Shown here: one piece after another, positions 28,069-36,325 of the stretch
Numbering within the stretch: the first letter of the stretch is position 1
How the letters are laid out: each line of letters begins with the position of its first letter
Assembly (NCBI RefSeq): GCF_030687835.1
Contig: NZ_CP117449.1
Span: forward strand, 3,286,001 to 3,350,000
DNA length: 64,000 nucleotides
Source of the DNA: Pseudomonas hefeiensis
GTDB lineage: Bacteria; Pseudomonadota; Gammaproteobacteria; Pseudomonadales; Pseudomonadaceae
Direction of reading: 5' to 3'
Program-made: the position numbers and the translations under genes
The notes under the pieces: generated by a model
Seen by the model: only the letters and a program-made list of their open reading frames with translations
What the model was told of the DNA's origin: nothing
Databases searched by the model: none

Positions 28069-28968
28069 ATGAGAATTACCCTGATGCAGATCGAGGCCTT
28101 CTATTGGACTGCTCGATTAGGTGGTGTCCATGCTGCCTCGCGACATCTTCATCTGACACAACCGGCCATCTCCTCTCGAATTCGCGAGATGGAGTCGTTG
28201 CTGAGCGTGAAACTTTTCGACCGCAGCAAGCAACGCATGATCATCACCGCCGATGGCCTGATCGCCCTGCAACATGCCGAGTTGGCGCTCAACAACAGCA
28301 TCAAGCTCGAGCAGTTCGCGGCCAAGCAAAAGCACAATCGCAGATTGCGCGTCGGCGCTGACGAGTGTTCGGCAATGGTCGGGCTGACCGCGGTCATCGC
28401 CGAGATCAAGGCGCATTTTCCAGAGATTACCCTTGAAATCACGATTGATGTGGGGGCGGTGCTTAATCGAAAGCTCAATGATCACGAGCTTGACCTGGCA
28501 CTCCTGACCAATCCGATGACGCGAGACGATGTCACCGACATCTTTCTGGGCTGGATGACCTTCCAGTGGGTGGCTGCCGCACAGTTGGAAATTGAAGGCG
28601 GGGCATTTCTACCGGAACATGCTGGCGCCTATCCCATCGTGACGCATTCCGCGCCCTCAACCTTGTACTCGGTCGTTGAGCGCTGGTTGAAAGAAGGGGG
28701 GAGTGTGTCCGAGGCTTTTCACTCCAGTAATTCCCTGGCGTTCATTGCCAAGATGATCTCTGCCGGACACGCTATTGGTATTCTTCCTGTTCCGTTAATT
28801 CGAGACATGTTGGCAGTGGACATGTTGAAAGTGTTGCCCAGTCATCCACCCATCGCGCCGGCGAGGTTTTGTTTGTCTTATTTAACAGAAAGGCCCGATG
28901 TGCAACTCGATGAGTTGGTCGCCCTGACTCGGGCGACGCTGTTGCGTCAGAATTTCTTGGTTAACTAG
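28069..28968 (+). CDS. LysR-family transcriptional regulator of TRAP cluster A
   Basis: 299 residues; helix-turn-helix GGVHAASRHLHLTQPAISSRI at ~17-38 and substrate-binding domain after residue ~90. It is divergent from the RraA-like gene with 112 bases between starts, the usual arrangement of a LysR activator and its operon. It is followed by a strong hairpin terminator. Confidence 0.9.
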   Translation: MRITLMQIEAFYWTARLGGVHAASRHLHLTQPAISSRIREMESLLSVKLFDRSKQRMIITADGLIALQHAELALNNSIKLEQFAAKQKHNRRLRVGADECSAMVGLTAVIAEIKAHFPEITLEITIDVGAVLNRKLNDHELDLALLTNPMTRDDVTDIFLGWMTFQWVAAAQLEIEGGAFLPEHAGAYPIVTHSAPSTLYSVVERWLKEGGSVSEAFHSSNSLAFIAKMISAGHAIGILPVPLIRDMLAVDMLKVLPSHPPIAPARFCLSYLTERPDVQLDELVALTRATLLRQNFLVN

Positions 28969-28984
28969 TCGTTTCCATTTATTA

Positions 28985-29020
28985 TTTAAGGCCGAATCAA
29001 TGTATTGGTTCGGCCTTAAA
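28985..29020. terminator. Bidirectional intrinsic terminator
   Basis: Perfect 12-bp stem TTTAAGGCCGAA (28985-28996) with its complement at 29009-29020; the loop region can pair further with one G-T wobble. A/T residues flank both sides, so it can stop the LysR transcript and, on the other strand, the aldolase operon. Confidence 0.8.
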
Positions 29021-29051
29021 CTATAGGCTGTTATTTATAAGTTGCGGGTCC

Positions 29052-29867
29052 TCAGACGCAAGTGTGTTGAGCCCCTTGGAACGTTTTTTGGATCGCGGCG
29101 ATGTGTTGTCCCGCCTGATTCAGCCATGAAAGATCACTGCCCATCAGCAACATGTCACAGCCCATGTCCAACAGGCGCCTGGCTGTTTCCGTGTCTGCAG
29201 GAAAGCAGGGCACCATGACTTGGATGGAGCGTTTGTGGCATTTCTCGATCAGTAACGCCAAGCGCGTCTGGACTTCGGGGTTGCCGAGGCGATAGTCGAC
29301 CGGCAATTGACGGGACAACGAGTAATCCGCCGGACCGAAATGCACCGCATCGATGCCTTCGACATCGAGGATTTCATCGATGTTGTCAAAGAACTCGTAG
29401 CTCTCGGCCATGGGCACGATCACGCTACGGGCGTTTTCCTCTTGCGTGTAATGGGCCCAGTCAAATCCAGGGCCGGCGTAATTCGCCGAGCGAACCGAGC
29501 TGTCACCGCCGCGTCGGCCCAACGGTGGGAATTTGCTGCAGCGGATGATTTCGCGCATCTGGCCAGCGTTGTGGACCTGGGGGACGATGACCCCCGCAGC
29601 GCCCATTTCCAGCGCCTTACGGATGTCCCATTCGAGGGTGCCACGAACGCGAACCAGGCTGTGGATGGCGGCGTAGTGGGCCGCCAGAATCAGTTTTTCC
29701 AGGTCTTTATCGACGCCCAGAGCGGTGTGCTCGGCATCGATGAAGACAAAGTCCAGCCCCCAGTTGCCAGCCACTTCGATGGGCATGCAGGCCGTACTGT
29801 AGATGTTCATCCCGAACGTCGGGCCGTCCGCCATTCGATCTTTCAACGAGGTGATCTTCTTGTGCAT
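29052..29867 (-). CDS. HpcH/HpaI-family class II aldolase
   Basis: 271 residues of the HpaI/GarL fold: FVFIDAEHTALG with the conserved Asp-x-Glu-His, VRVRG, GAAGVIVPQV, PPLGRRGGDSSVR, and FGPADYSLS where metal-binding Asp lies. Members cleave 2-keto-3-deoxy sugar acids or related hydroxy-keto acids to pyruvate and an aldehyde. Last gene of the second TRAP operon; AGG eight bases before the ATG. The pairing with a KdgD-type dehydratase suggests a keto-deoxy-aldarate as substrate, but that is inference. Confidence 0.87.
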   Translation of the reverse strand: MHKKITSLKDRMADGPTFGMNIYSTACMPIEVAGNWGLDFVFIDAEHTALGVDKDLEKLILAAHYAAIHSLVRVRGTLEWDIRKALEMGAAGVIVPQVHNAGQMREIIRCSKFPPLGRRGGDSSVRSANYAGPGFDWAHYTQEENARSVIVPMAESYEFFDNIDEILDVEGIDAVHFGPADYSLSRQLPVDYRLGNPEVQTRLALLIEKCHKRSIQVMVPCFPADTETARRLLDMGCDMLLMGSDLSWLNQAGQHIAAIQKTFQGAQHTCV

Positions 29868-29905
29868 TGCAATTACCTGAGAAGGCGTTATCGGTGGCGG
29901 TTGTG

Positions 29906-30709
29906 TCAGAGGCGATAGGTCTCTGGCAGACGGTCGCGGAAGGGGTGTATCTCGAACACGCCGGGGTCGCGGATCAATGACTTGTTGCGCGCCTTCCCCA
30001 GGTCGATGTCGACGCTGAAGATGCCGTCCTCTTGTCCGGCGCGAATCAAGGTCTGGCCGGACGGTTCGATGATGTGGCTCATGCCGATGAACTGCATGCC
30101 ACCGTCCATATCGTTACGGTTCGCGGCGACGAAATAGACGATGTTCTCGGCAGCGCGCACGTTGCTGAAAATGTCCGGCAGCAGGCGCGCCTGCTCGGGC
30201 CAGGCCGCGGGCAGGACAACGATATCGGCCCCCTCCAGTGCCAGGGTGCGTACGACTTCCGGGAAGCGGATTTCGTAGCAGATCGCCAGGCCGATACGGC
30301 CGATTTCAGTATCGAATACCGGCGGTGTCCATTCGGCTGGGCGATCAGTGAAACGATCACCGATCATGAAGGGCAGATGGCGCTTGCGATGCAGGCCGAT
30401 GATCCCTTTGGGTCCTAGCAGCGCGGCGGTATTGAAGATCGACTCGGCGTATTGCTCATAGAAGCCGACGACAATATGGATGCCGGTTTCAGCGGCGACC
30501 GCCAGCAAGGGATTGAGGGCATCGAGGCTGATGGCGCCTTTTTCCAGGTCTTCGCGGCTGTCGAAGGAGCCTCCGGTCAGCAGGCATTCGGCAAAGGCGA
30601 TCAAGCGCGAGCCTTCTTTTGCGGCTTGCCGTGACAGCTCAGCGACGTTGTCGATGGTTTGAGCCGGATTGCCGACAACAGGGTGGATCTGTGCGACCGA
30701 AATTTTCAT
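29906..30709 (-). CDS. Nitrilase/carbon-nitrogen hydrolase family amidase
   Basis: 267 residues. The catalytic triad is visible as Glu41 (AFAECLLTG), Lys109 (LHRKRHLP) and Cys144 (LAICYEIRFPE). The class hydrolyses C-N bonds of amides such as omega-amides or carbamoylated compounds. GAGGA precedes the ATG by nine bases. It lies between the TRAP binding protein and the aldolase, so the imported compound may carry an amide or carbamoyl group. Confidence 0.88.
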   Translation of the reverse strand: MKISVAQIHPVVGNPAQTIDNVAELSRQAAKEGSRLIAFAECLLTGGSFDSREDLEKGAISLDALNPLLAVAAETGIHIVVGFYEQYAESIFNTAALLGPKGIIGLHRKRHLPFMIGDRFTDRPAEWTPPVFDTEIGRIGLAICYEIRFPEVVRTLALEGADIVVLPAAWPEQARLLPDIFSNVRAAENIVYFVAANRNDMDGGMQFIGMSHIIEPSGQTLIRAGQEDGIFSVDIDLGKARNKSLIRDPGVFEIHPFRDRLPETYRL

Positions 30710-30782
30710 GGTTTGATTTCCTCGTGATGGATTGGAAGGCGTGCGCTGAGAGGGGTGCTCAGCGCAGCGGTGGGCGGCGCCG

Positions 30783-31778
30783 TTATTGCGGGTGGTAATC
30801 CACGGCCGTGTAGACTTTCTTCACCAGTTCGGGATTGATCTGCGCGGCGTATTTGTCGATCACCGGGCGGATTTTCTGCTGGATGCGCGCGATCTCTTCG
30901 GGGGCCAGTTCGTTGACTTGCATGCCGGCACTTCGCAGTTCGGCAATCGTCCGGCTGTCGGCCTGGCGGGAAATCTCCCGTTGCTCAAGGCGCACTTCCA
31001 TGGCGACCTCTGTCAGCAGCGCCTTCTCATCGGCATTCAAGTTGTCCCAGAAGGGTTTGCCGATCAGGACGATCTGCGGGTTGTAGTTGTGATGGGTCAG
31101 GCTGAGGTATTTCTGCACTTCATTGAACCTTGAGGCGAGGATCAGGGCTGCCGGGTTTTCCTGACCGTCCACGGTGTGGGTTTCGAGCGCGGTGTGCACT
31201 TCGGTGAAGGGCAACGGTGTTGGATTCGCTCCGAGTGCTGTCCACACATCCAGGAACAACGGCGATTGTTGCGCGCGAATTTTCAGGCCGGCGATGTCTT
31301 CCATCTTCTGCACCGGCCGCACGTTATTGGTCAGGTTGCGCACGCCCAGCTCCCAGAACGCCAGGCCCACCAGGTTCTTGGCGGGCAACTGGTCGATCAG
31401 CATCTTGCCGACTTCGCCATCGAGCATGGCGTCGACCTTGGCGGTATCGGTGTAGATAAAGGGGAAATCGAGAATGCCGAAGTCAGTCACATGATTGAGC
31501 ATCAGGCCGGCGTTCCAGGTCATCATTTCCACCACGCCGCCCTGTAGTGAGGAGAGCACCTGTACGTCGCCGCCCAGTACGCCATTGGGAAAGGTCCGTA
31601 CTTTGATCTTGCCGCCACTGCGTTCATTGACCTTCTTGGCAAACAGCTCCATGCCAATGGCCGGCGGCGTTCCCTTCGGGCTGGTGGCGGCAAACTTGAT
31701 CGTGTGAGCGTTGTACTCGGCGGCGAAACTCAAACTGCTGGCCAGCAGGGCAGCCAGGACGGTTAGATGCTTGATCAT
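30783..31778 (-). CDS. TRAP transporter substrate-binding protein (DctP family), cluster B
   Basis: 331 residues, signal peptide ending SLSFAAEY. Canonical DctP: KFAATSPKGTPPAIGMELFAKKV, GLKIRAQQSPLFLDVWTALGANPTPLPFTEV with the conserved substrate Arg in KIRAQ, and DGQENPAALI. This is the sub-type that binds monocarboxylate sugar acids (DctP/RRO family). AAGGA lies upstream. In operon with its permeases at 31806-33595. Confidence 0.92.
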   Translation of the reverse strand: MIKHLTVLAALLASSLSFAAEYNAHTIKFAATSPKGTPPAIGMELFAKKVNERSGGKIKVRTFPNGVLGGDVQVLSSLQGGVVEMMTWNAGLMLNHVTDFGILDFPFIYTDTAKVDAMLDGEVGKMLIDQLPAKNLVGLAFWELGVRNLTNNVRPVQKMEDIAGLKIRAQQSPLFLDVWTALGANPTPLPFTEVHTALETHTVDGQENPAALILASRFNEVQKYLSLTHHNYNPQIVLIGKPFWDNLNADEKALLTEVAMEVRLEQREISRQADSRTIAELRSAGMQVNELAPEEIARIQQKIRPVIDKYAAQINPELVKKVYTAVDYHPQ

Positions 31779-31805
31779 GGTTTTTCCTTTTTCTTGTCGG
31801 TTGTT

Positions 31806-33089
31806 TTAGTGGGCGAACCATTGCGCTGGAACAGTGACCAGGTCAGGGAAGATCACCAGGAGGAAGAGGACGATGGTTTCGGCGATCAGGAACGGGACGG
31901 TGCCCTTGAGCAGCGCTTCGTAGCGCATGTTGCCGATGCCGCAGACGACGTTGAGCACCGTGCCCACGGGCGGGGTGATCAGGCCGATGGAGCAATTGAT
32001 CATGAACAGCACGCCGAAGTAGATCGGGTCGATGTTCGCGGCGGTCACGACAGGCACGAGGATCGGCGCCAGCAGCAAAATCGTCGGCGTCAGGTCCATG
32101 ACCATGGAGATCAGCAGAATCAGCAGCATGAGCACCACGATCAGCAGCTTCGGGTTGTCCATGAGCGGTTGAATGAGGTCGATGATCTGCCCCGGAATGT
32201 CCGCGATGGTGATCATCCAGGCCGGAATCGAGGCGGCGGCGACCAGGAACATGACGGCCGCGGTCGTTTTTCCTGCGCGCAGCAGCAATTCGCTGAGTGA
32301 CTTCAGGCTGAGCTCACGGTAGATCAGCGACGACACCAGCAGCGCATAGACACTCGCCACCGCACCCGCCTCGGTAGGCGTCACGATGCCGAAGCGCAGG
32401 CCGACCACGATGATCACGGGCAACAGCAGCGCCCAGGTGCTGTCAGCCAGGGCCTTGAGGCGTTCCTTGCCTGACGCCTTGGGGCTCAGCTCGATGTCGT
32501 TATCGCGACGGGACACCAGCCACCAGGTGATGACCAGCGCAGTGGCGATCATCAGCCCCGGGGCGATACCCGCCAGGAACAGTTTGGTGATCGACAAGCC
32601 GGAGGCGACCCCCAGGACCACGAATCCGATGCTGGGTGGAATAATCGAACCAAGCACCGAGACCGAGGCGATCAGACCGCCGGAGCGGTTGCGGTTGTAA
32701 CCTGCGATGACCATCATCGGCAGCAGTAGCGCGGTCAGTGACGCCGCATCGGCCAGTGCCGAGCCCGACAAGCTGGAGAGCAATACCCCGGCGAAGATGG
32801 TGACGTAGCCAAGGCCGCCGCGCAGATGGCCGACCAGGGAAATAGCCAGGTTGATGATGCGCTTGGACAGGCCACCGCTGTTCATGACCTCGCCGGCGAT
32901 GATAAACAACGGAATGGCCAGCAACGGGAAGCTGCCCGCCGAGTTGATGATGTTCTGCGCGATGATCTGGCCGTCGAACAACCCGAGCAGCCACATCAGG
33001 GCCACGCCGCAGAGGATCAGTGCATAGGCGATTGGCGCGCCTATGAGCAAGGCGGCCATCAGCACGCCGACAAAAACGCCCAAGGCCAT
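31806..33089 (-). CDS. TRAP transporter large permease (DctM family), cluster B
   Basis: 427 residues, about 12 helices; LSSLSGSALADAASL, GGLIASVSVLGSIIPPSIGFV, and LITPPVGTVLNVVCGIG are DctM signature loops. The ATG at 33089 overlaps the stop of the DctQ gene by one base (TAATG), so translation is coupled; a longer frame to 33278 only antiparallels the DctQ gene. Confidence 0.92.
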   Translation of the reverse strand: MALGVFVGVLMAALLIGAPIAYALILCGVALMWLLGLFDGQIIAQNIINSAGSFPLLAIPLFIIAGEVMNSGGLSKRIINLAISLVGHLRGGLGYVTIFAGVLLSSLSGSALADAASLTALLLPMMVIAGYNRNRSGGLIASVSVLGSIIPPSIGFVVLGVASGLSITKLFLAGIAPGLMIATALVITWWLVSRRDNDIELSPKASGKERLKALADSTWALLLPVIIVVGLRFGIVTPTEAGAVASVYALLVSSLIYRELSLKSLSELLLRAGKTTAAVMFLVAAASIPAWMITIADIPGQIIDLIQPLMDNPKLLIVVLMLLILLISMVMDLTPTILLLAPILVPVVTAANIDPIYFGVLFMINCSIGLITPPVGTVLNVVCGIGNMRYEALLKGTVPFLIAETIVLFLLVIFPDLVTVPAQWFAH

Positions 33090-33595
33090 TATTTGAGCAC
33101 CCCGTGTGCGGCTGAGGACAAGGGCACGCCGGCCGGCGTGGCCAAGTGCTTCACCAATTGAACGCAGAGCAGCAGGGTGCTCAAGACGCAAAAGACCAAC
33201 CCGGCGCCATAGAACAAGCCCATGGATATGCCGGTGGAAGGGGCGCCCACATGCAGGTTGATCACTGTCTGCTGCCAACTGCCCTGGAGAAACAGCGACG
33301 TGGCGAACAGCATCAGCAGATAGGTCAACGTCAACAGATGTTTGGCTATCTTGGGCGAGACACGGCTGGTCAGGATATCGACGCCGATATGACCCTTTTC
33401 ATGAAGCATGAGTTGGGAGCCGGCGAAGACCAGCCAGACGAATGCCAACCTGGAAATTTCTTCAGCGAAGAACAAGCCGGAATTAAAGCCGTAGCGCAAC
33501 ACGACATTGGCGAAGATCAGCGCCGTGATACAAACCAGGCACGCAATGATCAATACCTTCAGCGTTAGAAAATAGAGTTTCAGTACGGCGTTCAT
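33089..33595 (-). CDS. TRAP transporter small permease (DctQ family), cluster B
   Basis: 168 residues, four helices; FAEEISRLAFVWLVFAGSQLMLHEKGHIGVD carries the family motif ending in HIGVD. First gene of the five-gene leftward operon (DctQ, DctM, DctP, amidase, aldolase). The ribosome-binding site is weak. Confidence 0.9.
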   Translation of the reverse strand: MNAVLKLYFLTLKVLIIACLVCITALIFANVVLRYGFNSGLFFAEEISRLAFVWLVFAGSQLMLHEKGHIGVDILTSRVSPKIAKHLLTLTYLLMLFATSLFLQGSWQQTVINLHVGAPSTGISMGLFYGAGLVFCVLSTLLLCVQLVKHLATPAGVPLSSAAHGVLK

Positions 33596-33723
33596 CGTGC
33601 TTGCACCAGGTTGAGGCTGTGGGGCGGTGTTGCAAGGAGAACCGCGCCGCTGAGCCGATTGGAGCGCGCTGCAAGAAGATGCAAACGGAGCATAAGTAAG
33701 GTCACCTTTTTATTATTTGTTAT

Positions 33724-33740
33724 ATGTCGTCGTACGACAT
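33724..33740. promoter_or_regulatory. Operator-like palindrome, site 1
   Basis: ATGTCGTCGTACGACAT: 7-bp arms ATGTCGT/ACGACAT around CGT. It lies 129 bases upstream of the DctQ start, in the divergent region, and matches 13 of 17 positions with site 2. The pattern resembles FadR-subfamily GntR operators, but no GntR gene is in the window. Confidence 0.5.
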
Positions 33741-33897
33741 GAGTGAGTCTTTCCTTCCGCCGTAGTTGTGTCAATGCCAAAGCCAGTGCTGGCTAAGTCA
33801 ATGTTCTTATTAACTAGATAAGGAATATTAATCAGTTGGGAAGAGGTTGGCGAAAGTTGCGGCCATCTGTTTTAAAGATTGTTTTATTTATTGTTGT

Positions 33898-33914
33898 ATG
33901 ATGACGTATGACAT
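33898..33914. promoter_or_regulatory. Operator-like palindrome, site 2
   Basis: ATGATGACGTATGACAT, less symmetric than site 1, located 41 bases before the dehydratase ATG where a repressor would block transcription. 13 of 17 bases equal site 1. Confidence 0.45.
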
Positions 33915-33954
33915 CAACTGCTTTCCAATGACAATCAAAACAGGTGATAAAACA

Positions 33955-34866
33955 ATGACTCCGTCTGAGCTTAAATCCGTCCTTTCCTCGGGGCTGCTTT
34001 CGTTCCCGTTGACTGATTTCGACAGTCGCGGTGAATTCAACGCCGCTGGGTATGCGCGGCGCTTGGAATGGTTGGCGCCGTATGGCACGAGCGCGCTGTT
34101 TGCAGCAGGGGGAACCGGGGAGTTCTTTTCCCTGGCGGCCGATGAATACAGCGCAGTCATCAAGACCGCAGTCGATACCTGCGCCAGCAGTGTGCCGATC
34201 CTGGCGGGGGTGGGCGGGTCCACGCGCCAGGCGATTCAATATGCGCAAGAGGCTGAGCGGTTGGGCGCCAAAGGGTTGCTGTTGCTCCCTCATTACTTGA
34301 CCGAGGCGAGCCAGGAGGGTGTGGCTGCCCATGTCGAGGCCGTATGCAAATCGGTCAGGATCGGCGTGGTGGTTTACAACCGCAATGTGTGCCGCCTGAC
34401 CGCACCGCTGCTGGAACGGTTAGCCGATCGCTGCCCGAATCTGATCGGCTACAAGGATGGCCTGGGCGATGTTGAATTGATGGTGTCGATCCGTCGTCGC
34501 CTGGGTGATCGACTCTCGTACCTGGGCGGTCTGCCGACGGCCGAGGTCTATGCCGCGGCCTATAAAGCGCTGGGGGTTCCGGTGTACTCGTCGGCGGTAT
34601 TTAACTTCGTCCCTAAACTGGCGATGGATTTCTATCACGCGATTGCCAGGGAAGATCAGGTGGCCGTTGGCAAAATGATTGACGACTTCTTCCTGCCCTA
34701 TCTGGACATCCGTAACCGCAACGCGGGTTACGCGGTCAGTATCGTCAAGGCCGGTGCAAGAATTGTCGGCCATGACGCAGGCCCGGTACGTACACCGCTC
34801 ACCGACCTGTCTTCTGAGGAGTACAGGCTGCTCGCTGCGCTGATCGAAAAACAGGGCGCGCAATAA
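33955..34866 (+). CDS. kdgD: 5-dehydro-4-deoxyglucarate dehydratase (DapA superfamily)
   Basis: 303 residues, exactly the family length. Marks: [11 protein letters not shown] (residues 51-60), Tyr141 in VVYNRN, and the Schiff-base Lys167 in [10 protein letters not shown]. The enzyme dehydrates and decarboxylates 5-dehydro-4-deoxy-D-glucarate to 2,5-dioxopentanoate, leading to 2-oxoglutarate. The ATG at 33955 has AGGTGA seven bases before it; earlier in-frame ATGs lie in the operator region. It is divergent from TRAP cluster B, which likely imports glucarate/galactarate-type acids or precursors. Confidence 0.9.
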   Translation: MTPSELKSVLSSGLLSFPLTDFDSRGEFNAAGYARRLEWLAPYGTSALFAAGGTGEFFSLAADEYSAVIKTAVDTCASSVPILAGVGGSTRQAIQYAQEAERLGAKGLLLLPHYLTEASQEGVAAHVEAVCKSVRIGVVVYNRNVCRLTAPLLERLADRCPNLIGYKDGLGDVELMVSIRRRLGDRLSYLGGLPTAEVYAAAYKALGVPVYSSAVFNFVPKLAMDFYHAIAREDQVAVGKMIDDFFLPYLDIRNRNAGYAVSIVKAGARIVGHDAGPVRTPLTDLSSEEYRLLAALIEKQGAQ

Positions 34867-34922
34867 CCCCACCATGATTCAAAACCACTGAAGACACAGT
34901 GGTCGGCGAGACAGTGACGCGA

Positions 34923-34962
34923 CGCCCTGCAAGAGCAAAGCTCTCGCGGGGTGTTTTGTTTT
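34923..34962 (+). terminator. Intrinsic terminator after the dehydratase gene
   Basis: GC-rich stem: CCCTGCAAGAGC pairs with GCTCTCGCGGGG around an AAA loop, followed by GTTTTGTTTT. It lies 57 bases after the kdgD stop codon. Confidence 0.85.
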
Positions 34963-35037
34963 CTGGAGGGCAGCGGACTGCCCGATATTGAGCTCATGTT
35001 GCTGCGAGGCGACTCCTGGTCGAAAGACAGCGCTTGC

Positions 35038-36276
35038 TCATTGCCCGAATAACAAGCGCCTTTGCCGCCAAGCCGGTGCGCTCGTGGGGAAAAGCACTTC
35101 GGTTAGTCGATAGCGGGCGATGCCGCAGGCGGCGGCGATGCGCTGGCGTTGCTGGCCGTGGATAAGGGCTTGCTGAAAGCTGTGTTCGCTATGGGCCAAT
35201 CCCAGCATATAACGAGTACCCGCCTGGAAGTGTCCGCCATTGGCTTGCCACCATCTTTCGATTGCCTGCGGGTCAGGCCAGGGCAGGTTTTCATCGGGGT
35301 CCATCGCGACATTGGGGTCTTCAGGGTTGTCGTTCGGGCCCGCATCGAAATCCGGCAGGTCCTGCAATTCCAGGTCGAGTAGCGCCAGGTCAGCACCGGT
35401 GATCAGGCTGAAGGCTTCACCGGCGACCCGGGCATAGGGCAGGTCGCTCATCTGCTGGATCAACCACGGTACGCAGACCGGATCGCCCAGCAGTCCAAGG
35501 GCCTGGATGCCGATGCGCCGATCCCTGGGATCCTGTACCCACTGGCGTATCCAGGCGATGCTGGGCTCGCGTTCCTGCCAGGCCAGCACTACGCAGAGCG
35601 CGCGGTACTGGAACTCGCCCGGTTGCCCGGCGAATTGTCGCAATGGCTCCAGGGCTTGCGCGTCGCCCATCTGTGCGGTGGCCCAATTGGCCCAGAAGCG
35701 CGTGGCCGTATTCTCATGCAGACGATGGGTACGAATCGTCGGCAGCAGGTCACGTCGGCGCAACTCGCCAGCCGTACGGGCGGCACGTGCCAGCACGCTG
35801 GGGTTGGTATCGGAAAGTCCGATAAGCAGGGCGGGGCCCGGATCGTGGCGATGCATGCCGCAGGCCGCGAGGCCGAGGCGGCGGAACAGGGGCTCGGGGG
35901 AGGCGAGCAGGCGGTCGATCCAGGGCGCGACCCGCGGCCACTCCAGCCAACCCAAGGCCGCAGCCATATAGCGTTCGCTTTCTCCGTGGGCGCGCATATG
36001 TCCAGCCAGGGTGGCCATGGCTGCGACATGGCCGGTTTCGAAGGCCAGCACCGTGGCGGCAAATACCTCCCCCAACGCGGTGGGGGTCAGTTGCTGCAGC
36101 AGCACCTCCAGTCCGGGTAAACCTGCGATGTGTAGGCCGTCCAGATGGGCTTCGATGCGATTGTCCAGGGTGGTCAAGTGTACGAGGTCGTAGTGGGGTG
36201 CCCGAACGGCGTAGTCGCGCAAGCCCGCGAGGAACGTTACCTCTTCGGCGTGCTGGTCAATCACAATCGAAGACAT
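35038..36276 (-). CDS. TIGR02270-like HEAT-repeat protein of the VgrG island
   Basis: 412 residues, mostly alpha-helical repeats (for example LASPEPLFRRLGLAACGMHRHDPG, LSDTNPSVLARAARTAGELRR, DPRDRRIGIQALGLLGDPVCV), each a HEAT-like helix pair of about 30-35 residues between ~120 and 300. The C-terminal ~110 residues contain WWQANGGHFQAGTRYMLG. It corresponds in position to the last gene (PA0101) of the P. aeruginosa vgrG1b cluster as I remember it. Role unknown; it may act as a chaperone or scaffold for effector loading. Start is one of two adjacent ATG codons. Confidence 0.78.
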   Translation of the reverse strand: MSSIVIDQHAEEVTFLAGLRDYAVRAPHYDLVHLTTLDNRIEAHLDGLHIAGLPGLEVLLQQLTPTALGEVFAATVLAFETGHVAAMATLAGHMRAHGESERYMAAALGWLEWPRVAPWIDRLLASPEPLFRRLGLAACGMHRHDPGPALLIGLSDTNPSVLARAARTAGELRRRDLLPTIRTHRLHENTATRFWANWATAQMGDAQALEPLRQFAGQPGEFQYRALCVVLAWQEREPSIAWIRQWVQDPRDRRIGIQALGLLGDPVCVPWLIQQMSDLPYARVAGEAFSLITGADLALLDLELQDLPDFDAGPNDNPEDPNVAMDPDENLPWPDPQAIERWWQANGGHFQAGTRYMLGLAHSEHSFQQALIHGQQRQRIAAACGIARYRLTEVLFPTSAPAWRQRRLLFGQ

Positions 36277-36325
36277 CATAAGGAGCCTATCTGGGAAGGC
36301 CCATCGGTCAAAGCCAGACAATTAC

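Larger units (their letters stand above)
33596..33954. promoter_or_regulatory. Divergent control region between TRAP cluster B and the dehydratase gene
   Basis: 359 bases with no gene. It contains two related operator-like sites (33724-33740 and 33898-33914), AT-rich tracts on the dehydratase side (33871-33897), and starts for two divergent genes. A shared regulator acting on both directions is likely; none is encoded next to it. Confidence 0.6.
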
